Below are positions 7,739 to 12,924 of a DNA stretch of 12,924 nt, one piece after another; the stretch's first letter is position 1, and every line of letters starts with the position of its first letter. This DNA comes from Saprospiraceae bacterium (GTDB lineage: Bacteria > Bacteroidota > Bacteroidia > Bacteroidales > JAIPBB01). The stretch spans positions 1 to 12,924 of the forward strand of contig JAIPBB010000137.1 in NCBI GenBank assembly GCA_021739805.1, written 5' to 3'. The notes beneath the pieces were generated by a model, which worked only from the letters and a program-made list of their open reading frames with translations, did no database searches and had not been told where the DNA came from. A program made the position numbers and the translations under genes.

Positions 7739-9223
7739 GTGGGTATAATCTATAAACAAGCTGCCAGAGGAACAATCTATTCTTATATTGGAGTAGGTCT
7801 TGGTTTTATAACAACAGCATTATTATTACCACAGTTGTATTCTACCGAAGAAGTTGGGCTTTTAAAAATTCTACTAGCTTATTCTATCTTATTTATTCAG
7901 TTTGCATCTTTAGGTTTGAATACTGTTACTATTAGGCTTTTCACTTTCTTTAGGGATAATGAAAAAAAGCACAATGGGTACTTATTTATTATTTTAATTG
8001 TAAGCCTAATAGGCTTTTTACTATCATTAGCTGTTTTTTATATAATTAAACCAATATTAATTAAAGACAGTCTTGAAAAATCAGCTCTTTTTGTTGAATA
8101 CATTAATTATTTGATTCCATTAATATTTTTTCCGCTATTTTTTAGCATATTAGATACTTATTACAGTGTTTTGTTCAATAGTGTTAGAGGAACATTTTTA
8201 AAAGAAGTGGTTCAACGAATTATTATTATTGTTGCAATAATTCTCTACTTTTTCAATGTTTTTAATTTTGAACAATTTCTTATTTCTTATGTTGTCTCAA
8301 TATGTTTACCTACAATTTTTATAATAATATCCTTAATTGGAGAGAAGCAATTCAATATAAAACCAAATTTAAAATTTGTTACTAATACATTAGCCTATTC
8401 TATGATGAGTGTAGGTTTGTTTGGCATTCTCAATAATTTTACCAGTGTTATTATTTTCAATATTGACAGCATCATGGTTAATTCAATGATAGGTTTGGAT
8501 TCAACCGGAGTTTATTCAATTGCATTCTTCTTTGGTGCATTAATTAAAATTCCATCACGTCCTTTGATTAAAATTTCTAATGTAGTGATTGCAGATTCAT
8601 GGAAAAATAATGACTTAAAAAGCATTAGTGATATTTATTATAAAAGCTGTATTAATCAATTAATACTGGGATTATTATTACTAGTTGGTATTTGGGGAAA
8701 TATTGATAATGTTTTAAGAATACTACCATCTGAATACGAAGCGGGGAAATATGTTATACTATTCATTGCCCTGGGAAATTTAACCGATATGCTTAGTGGA
8801 GTTAATAGTAGTGTTTTGGGCACATCAAAATATTATAAAGTTCAAACTTTGTTTATGATATTTCTAATGGTTATTGTGGTTGTAACTAATTATTTATTTA
8901 TTCCCATTTGGGGGATAACAGGGGCAGCAATTGCCTCCGCTTTGTCTTTGTTTTTATTTAACCTAATTAAATACTTCTTTTTATTGATTAAGTTTAAAAT
9001 GCAGCCATTCAATTATAGGTACATAATCATAATCGTAATTGGCTTTATTTCGTATATTGCAGTCTATTTTTTACCTGAATATAATAATGTTTATTTTGAT
9101 ATATTCGTGAGAAGCTCAATAATAACAATAGTCTTTTGTCTTCCTGTGTATCTTTTAAAATATTCAGTTGACATAAATGGAAAAGTAGATGAAATTTTAA
9201 TAAAATTTGGAATAAAAAAATAA
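7739..9223 (+). CDS. Wzx-type polysaccharide flippase (MOP superfamily)
   Basis: A 494-aa integral inner-membrane protein expected to flip lipid-linked oligosaccharide from the cytoplasmic to the periplasmic face. Hydrophobic segments visible by eye lie near residues 12-31, 43-61, 81-103, 120-138, 160-175, 180-200, 222-240, 257-272, 305-320, 337-350, 368-390, 392-415, 427-445 and 457-473, giving 12 to 14 passes as usual for the family. GITGAAIASALS at 392-403 is a typical C-terminal half motif. The start is GTG: an in-frame TAA lies at 7721-7723, no ATG lies between, and the resulting MGIIYKQ opening agrees with the usual N-terminus of Bacteroidota members as I recall it. The gene heads a run of polysaccharide genes and is followed after 4 bases by the epimerase. 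The exact polymer (O-antigen, capsule or exopolysaccharide) cannot be told from this protein. Confidence 0.85.
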   Translation: MGIIYKQAARGTIYSYIGVGLGFITTALLLPQLYSTEEVGLLKILLAYSILFIQFASLGLNTVTIRLFTFFRDNEKKHNGYLFIILIVSLIGFLLSLAVFYIIKPILIKDSLEKSALFVEYINYLIPLIFFPLFFSILDTYYSVLFNSVRGTFLKEVVQRIIIIVAIILYFFNVFNFEQFLISYVVSICLPTIFIIISLIGEKQFNIKPNLKFVTNTLAYSMMSVGLFGILNNFTSVIIFNIDSIMVNSMIGLDSTGVYSIAFFFGALIKIPSRPLIKISNVVIADSWKNNDLKSISDIYYKSCINQLILGLLLLVGIWGNIDNVLRILPSEYEAGKYVILFIALGNLTDMLSGVNSSVLGTSKYYKVQTLFMIFLMVIVVVTNYLFIPIWGITGAAIASALSLFLFNLIKYFFLLIKFKMQPFNYRYIIIIVIGFISYIAVYFLPEYNNVYFDIFVRSSIITIVFCLPVYLLKYSVDINGKVDEILIKFGIKK

Positions 9224-9227
9224 AAAA

Positions 9228-10157
9228 ATGAAATATTTAGTTACAGGTGGAGCAGGTTTTATTGGCTCAAACATAGTTAAAGAAATTATAAACAGGGGTG
9301 AAAGTGTTAGAGTACTTGACAATTTTGCAACTGGGAAGAGAGAAAATATCCTTGAATTTTCGGACAATAAAAATTTCGAATTAGTTGAAGGAGATCTTCG
9401 AAGTGATCAAACAGTTAGACAAGCTGTAAAAGGTGTTGAATTTATTCTTCATCAAGGTGCATTACCATCAGTTCCAAGATCAGTTCAGGATCCTATCACA
9501 ACAAATAATGTAAATGTTCTCGGAACTTTAAATGTGTTAGAAGCTGCTAAAGAATATGGAGTTAAAAGAGTTGTTTGTGCTTCTTCCTCATCAATATATG
9601 GAAATAGTAAAACTTTACCCAAAGTTGAAACAATGCCTATTTCACCATTATCACCCTATGCATTATCTAAATATGCACAGGAAAGATATTGCCAGATATT
9701 TTATGATATTTATGGTTTAGAAACAGTAAGTTTAAGATATTTTAATGTTTTTGGACCAAATCAAGACCCAACATCACAATATAGTGCAGTGATTCCATTG
9801 TTCATAAATGCTATAAAAAACAATAAACAGCCAACTATTTATGGTGATGGACTTCAATCAAGAGATTTCACTTATGTTTCTAATAATGTAGATGCAAATT
9901 TACTTGCTTGTACTGCCCCGAATGCAGCGGGAAAAGTATTTAATATAGCGTGCGGTGAGAGATATACTCTTATTGAGCTTGTTGAAGGAATAAACAAAAT
10001 ACTTGGAAAAAACATTGAGCCTAAATTTGACAAAGATAGAATTGGTGATGTAAAGCACTCAATGGCTGATATCAATAAAATTAAAGAAATCTTGGGTTTT
10101 AAAGTGAATTGCACTTTTTTAGAGGGATTAGAGAAAACTGTTGAATTCTTTCTTTAA
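9228..10157 (+). CDS. NAD-dependent UDP-hexose 4-epimerase, probably UDP-N-acetylglucosamine type
   Basis: A 309-aa extended short-chain dehydrogenase/reductase that should interconvert UDP-sugar C4 epimers in the cytoplasm. It has the NAD-binding GGAGFIG at 7-13, D56 in the GDLR motif, the catalytic serine run S119-S122 in ASSSSIYG, and the YxxxK pair Y144/K148 in SPYALSKYA. RYFNVFGP (170-177) and YGDGLQSRDFTYV (205-217) are sugar-binding motifs of the family. SVPRSVQDP at 81-89 and S278 in RIGDVKHSMAD resemble WbpP-type enzymes. In that alignment S278 occupies the gate position that is Ser in WbpP, Cys in human GALE and Tyr in E. coli GalE; the small residue permits N-acetylated substrates. 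A UDP-GlcNAc/UDP-GalNAc role is therefore preferred over UDP-Glc/UDP-Gal, though UDP-glucuronate-type substrates are not excluded. The gene lies 4 bases after the flippase stop, so the two are probably cotranscribed. Confidence 0.87.
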   Translation: MKYLVTGGAGFIGSNIVKEIINRGESVRVLDNFATGKRENILEFSDNKNFELVEGDLRSDQTVRQAVKGVEFILHQGALPSVPRSVQDPITTNNVNVLGTLNVLEAAKEYGVKRVVCASSSSIYGNSKTLPKVETMPISPLSPYALSKYAQERYCQIFYDIYGLETVSLRYFNVFGPNQDPTSQYSAVIPLFINAIKNNKQPTIYGDGLQSRDFTYVSNNVDANLLACTAPNAAGKVFNIACGERYTLIELVEGINKILGKNIEPKFDKDRIGDVKHSMADINKIKEILGFKVNCTFLEGLEKTVEFFL

Positions 10158-10175
10158 TAGAAATAAAATATTCAA

Positions 10176-11228
10176 ATGCAAGACAATGGGAAAAAGATTT
10201 TAATAATAACAATTGGGGACATTGATCATCCAAGTTCCCGAGTTAGAATTATTCAACATATTCCTATTCTTAAAGAATCAGGCAATTTTTGTTTTACTTG
10301 GATAAAAAGAATTCCCAAACAACCAAAATCTAAATTTAAAAAGCTTTTCCTTTTTCCAATAATAAAAAGATTATTAAGTATTAAAAGATATTTTCTCTTA
10401 AAATACTCAAACTGGGATTTAGTTTTTGTTCAGAAAGTTTTCATTTCAGAAAAAATACTTAAGGTTTTAAATAAAAAAAATATTCCAATAATTTTTGATT
10501 TTGATGATTCAATATTTCTAAATGAATACGGTGAGAAAAATGAGGATAAAACTTCACAAATGATTAAATATTCATCTGAAATAATTGTTAGCACCGAAGA
10601 ACTTGCTGAATATTGCCTTAATCAAGGAAAAAAAGCTACACTTATTTATTCAAGTGTTGACACAAGGAAATATCAACCTAAATCAATTGAAGAAAATAAA
10701 AAAGCTGTAACTATTGGATGGGTTGGTTCTTTCACTAATACAGTACATATTGAAGAAATTAAACCAATACTTCAAAATATTAGTACCAATTTTAAAACGA
10801 AATTTATCCTTGTTGGAACAAGACCTGATTTCTCAATTGAAAATGTTGATTGTAAACTCTTAGAATGGGACATTGAAAATGAAGCTGATATTTTAAATGA
10901 AATGGATATTGGAATTATGCCATTAATTGATCAACCGTATTCTTATGGGAAAGGAGGGTATAAGCTCTTCCTATATATGGCAAGTGGATTACCAATTGTT
11001 GCAGCTCCTTATGGTATTAATAAGAGAATTGTTGAACATGGAAAAAATGGTTATCTTGCATACAATTCTGAAGATTGGCTAAAATATTTATCCAAACTAA
11101 TAGTTGAACCTGAATTAAGGGTTAAAATGGGAAAGGAAGGTAGGATAAATGTCCTAAAGAAATATAGTTTAGAAGTTTGTTCAAAACAATTACTTGTAAC
11201 AATAAACAATACTTTATTTAAAAATTAA
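10176..11228 (+). CDS. GT4-like family glycosyltransferase (GT-B fold)
   Basis: A 350-aa cytoplasmic or membrane-associated transferase, in the normal size range for its family. The N-terminal Rossmann half contains HPSSRVRI (18-25) and FDFDDSIF (107-114). The C-terminal half opens with TIGWVGSFTNT (179-189), has LEWDIENEADIL (229-240) near the donor site, and then MDIGIMPL (243-250), GKGGYKLFLYMASGLPIVA (258-276) and EHGKNGYLA (287-295). It probably transfers a sugar from a nucleotide donor onto a lipid-linked intermediate; donor and acceptor are unknown. The common GT4 EX7E pair is absent: the equivalent positions are K259 and Y267. The hydrophobic and basic stretch around residues 53-77 could serve for membrane contact. 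It follows the epimerase by 18 bases and precedes the deacetylase by 21. Confidence 0.85.
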   Translation: MQDNGKKILIITIGDIDHPSSRVRIIQHIPILKESGNFCFTWIKRIPKQPKSKFKKLFLFPIIKRLLSIKRYFLLKYSNWDLVFVQKVFISEKILKVLNKKNIPIIFDFDDSIFLNEYGEKNEDKTSQMIKYSSEIIVSTEELAEYCLNQGKKATLIYSSVDTRKYQPKSIEENKKAVTIGWVGSFTNTVHIEEIKPILQNISTNFKTKFILVGTRPDFSIENVDCKLLEWDIENEADILNEMDIGIMPLIDQPYSYGKGGYKLFLYMASGLPIVAAPYGINKRIVEHGKNGYLAYNSEDWLKYLSKLIVEPELRVKMGKEGRINVLKKYSLEVCSKQLLVTINNTLFKN

Positions 11229-11249
11229 CGCATCAAATATTGTTATTTA

Positions 11250-12260
11250 ATGAATTTCACCAAAAATATAGCTCGAAAGTTTGTATTCCCTTGCGTAATG
11301 AACTTGGGAATAGACAAATACTATAGAAACCTATCAAAAAACAACACATTGAATATTCTATATCATGGTGTTGTAAGAAAAGATAGTAGTTTCTTTTCTC
11401 CACGTCACATTCCGATCGAACAATTTGAAAGGCATTTAAAATACTTCAGAAAGAATTTTGAAATAATTAGTATTCAGGATGCTTTTAATAATTATAGAAA
11501 TAATATAGTACCAAAAAAGAAAACAATTACAATTTCGTTTGATGATGGCTATCAAAATAATCTGAATACAGCTCTTCCCCTGCTTGAAAAATATAATATT
11601 CCAACAAGCTTTTTCATTTTAGGTTCTTGCACGGATAATCATTCAGACAATTTATTATGGACTGATAAAATTGCATGTTTTGAACTGTTCTTTAAAAATG
11701 AAAGTATTGAATATAAAAACAACTTATTCATTGACAAAAAAGAAATTAACTCAAATAAAAGCATGAAAGCTTTCTTAAAAACCCTTAAAGCAAATGAAAG
11801 GGATAATATAGTTAATGATATTTACATAAAATACAATTTAAGTTCAAAAATAAAGGAGATTGATAAGGAAATATGGCAATTAATGAATAAGGAAGAAATA
11901 ATTAAACTTGCTTCTTCTGATTTAGTTGATATTGGCTCACATGGATATAATCATTACAACCTTGGAGTTATTAATCTGCAAGATGCTATAGATGATATGA
12001 AGAAATCAAAAACTGTTTTGGAAGAAACAATAAGTAAACCAGTAACAATGATAGCCTATCCTGATGGAGATTATTCTATTGATGTTAAAGTTGAAGCATT
12101 AAAAATTGGTTTTAAAGAACAATTAGCTGTTAATTACATTTATAATGAAGATATTGATGATAAAACAATTCTAAACCGACATGGAATACCTGCAACAACA
12201 ACCTACGAATCAAGTATGATATTTTTAAATAAAGCGTTTAAAGATAAAAGTTTCAACTAA
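11250..12260 (+). CDS. NodB-type polysaccharide deacetylase family protein
   Basis: A 336-aa protein of the carbohydrate esterase 4 / polysaccharide deacetylase family, which removes N- or O-acetyl groups from glycans using a metal ion. ILYHGV at 36-41 is a common entry strand. Motif 1 is TISFDDG (94-100), with D98 the expected base and D99 a metal ligand. Motif 2 is GSHGYNH (229-235), supplying H231 and H235 as metal ligands. Motif 3 is AYPDGDYS (269-276), replacing the usual RxPxG with the aromatic variant seen in many relatives. About 90 residues (127-220) are inserted between motifs 1 and 2, including LLWTDKI. No classic signal peptide is seen; residues 8-20 are only mildly hydrophobic behind a basic start, so cytoplasmic or membrane-bound action on lipid-linked intermediates is possible. 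Substrate is inferred only from the neighbouring genes. Confidence 0.87.
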   Translation: MNFTKNIARKFVFPCVMNLGIDKYYRNLSKNNTLNILYHGVVRKDSSFFSPRHIPIEQFERHLKYFRKNFEIISIQDAFNNYRNNIVPKKKTITISFDDGYQNNLNTALPLLEKYNIPTSFFILGSCTDNHSDNLLWTDKIACFELFFKNESIEYKNNLFIDKKEINSNKSMKAFLKTLKANERDNIVNDIYIKYNLSSKIKEIDKEIWQLMNKEEIIKLASSDLVDIGSHGYNHYNLGVINLQDAIDDMKKSKTVLEETISKPVTMIAYPDGDYSIDVKVEALKIGFKEQLAVNYIYNEDIDDKTILNRHGIPATTTYESSMIFLNKAFKDKSFN

Positions 12261-12272
12261 ATAGACTTTAAT

Positions 12273-12924
12273 ATGAGCAACTATACATTTAAAAGAATCG
12301 AAAAAAGCCTTTATCAAGATATTAGAACTCTTTATGTTCGGTCTTTCAATTCAAAAAGGTCAATGGATTATATGTTTAAAAAGTATAATACCGATTTTTT
12401 TGGATTAAGAGATATTGGATTTCTTGCTTACGACGAAAACGGCACACCTGCTGGATATTACGGGGTATTTCCTATTATAATGTCAATTAAGGGTAAAGAT
12501 GTTCTTGTTGCACAATCAGGTGATACAATGACTGACCCTGACCATAGAAAGAAAGGACTATTCACTCAATTAGCTCTTAAAACTTATGAACTTGCAAAAA
12601 ATGAAGGAGTAAAATTTATTTTTGGGTTTCCTAATCAAAATTCACTTCCTGGCTTTGAACGTAAACTTAATTGGGAATTTTATGGAAATATGCAGGAATT
12701 TAAAATTAAAACCAAGGCGATTCCCATAGCTGAAATTTCTGCAAAATCACTTTTTCTCAGAAAAATCCATAAAAAATATTGTAAAACTATATTAGGTTCA
12801 AAAATTATTAAAACTGATAATCCTGAAATTCAAAATTTTGTATTTGATGACAATGATTATTTTATCAAAAAAGACAATAACTTTTTCAATTACAAACAAT
12901 TTAGTACAACCTTTCTGGTTCAAC
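12273..12924 (+). CDS. GNAT family N-acyltransferase, partial at the window edge
   Basis: The ATG at 12273 opens 217 codons without a stop to the right edge, so the C-terminus is missing. A GNAT core is visible: LAYDENGTPAGYYGVFP (51-67) as the central strands, then VAQSGDTMTDPDHRKKGLF (79-97), where HRKKG is the acetyl-CoA phosphate-binding loop, and helix TQLALKTYELA. VKFIFGFPNQNSLPGFERKL (113-132) is the later core strand and helix. This N-terminal pattern recalls GNAT proteins found in Bacteroidota polysaccharide loci. It probably acylates an amino group on a sugar or sugar nucleotide, but the acceptor is unknown. It starts 12 bases after the deacetylase stop, so cotranscription is likely. 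Confidence 0.8.
   Translation, partial: MSNYTFKRIEKSLYQDIRTLYVRSFNSKRSMDYMFKKYNTDFFGLRDIGFLAYDENGTPAGYYGVFPIIMSIKGKDVLVAQSGDTMTDPDHRKKGLFTQLALKTYELAKNEGVKFIFGFPNQNSLPGFERKLNWEFYGNMQEFKIKTKAIPIAEISAKSLFLRKIHKKYCKTILGSKIIKTDNPEIQNFVFDDNDYFIKKDNNFFNYKQFSTTFLVQ

Overview
The window comes from an AT-rich (roughly 30% GC by eye) member of the Bacteroidota. Three lines of evidence point there. Three predicted secreted proteins end in type IX secretion system (T9SS) type A sorting domains. Two of them carry SprB-type repeats. The promoter-like sequences fit the Bacteroidota pattern TTTG-N19-TAnnTTTG, and starts sit behind A-rich leaders with no obvious Shine-Dalgarno sequence. It looks like an environmental, free-living lineage, but I cannot name a genus.

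Region 1 (1-149) holds the first codons of a minus-strand gene, possibly an IS5-like transposase, with its own promoter-like sequence. A candidate element end lies just before the next gene. Region 2 (150-7662) is a cluster of three large predicted surface proteins. Two are plus-strand paralogs of 671 and 1363 aa with N-terminal FG-GAP (integrin-alpha-like) beta-propellers. A 406-aa Kelch-repeat propeller protein lies between them on the minus strand. The two paralogs match almost colinearly from the signal peptide through the SprB repeat, and again in the last Ig-like domain and sorting domain. The larger one carries about 690 extra residues of Ig/PKD-like modules arranged as two copies of an A-A-B-C super-repeat.

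Region 3 (7739 to the right edge) is a tightly packed plus-strand run of cell-surface polysaccharide genes with gaps of 4 to 21 bases. In order these are a Wzx-type flippase, a UDP-hexose 4-epimerase with features of the N-acetylhexosamine type, a GT4-like glycosyltransferase, a NodB-type polysaccharide deacetylase and a GNAT acyltransferase cut by the window edge. The likely shared task is to make an N-acetylated sugar precursor, build a lipid-linked oligosaccharide, move it across the inner membrane and alter N- or O-acyl groups. The initiating transferase, polymerase and other transferases are not in view and probably lie further right.

No rRNA, tRNA, CRISPR array, phage gene or toxin-antitoxin pair was recognised. 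I see no clear case for a wholly new system. The most distinctive features are the modular expansion between the FG-GAP paralogs, the regularly spaced cysteine pairs in the repeats, and T9SS cargo lying next to a glycan locus.
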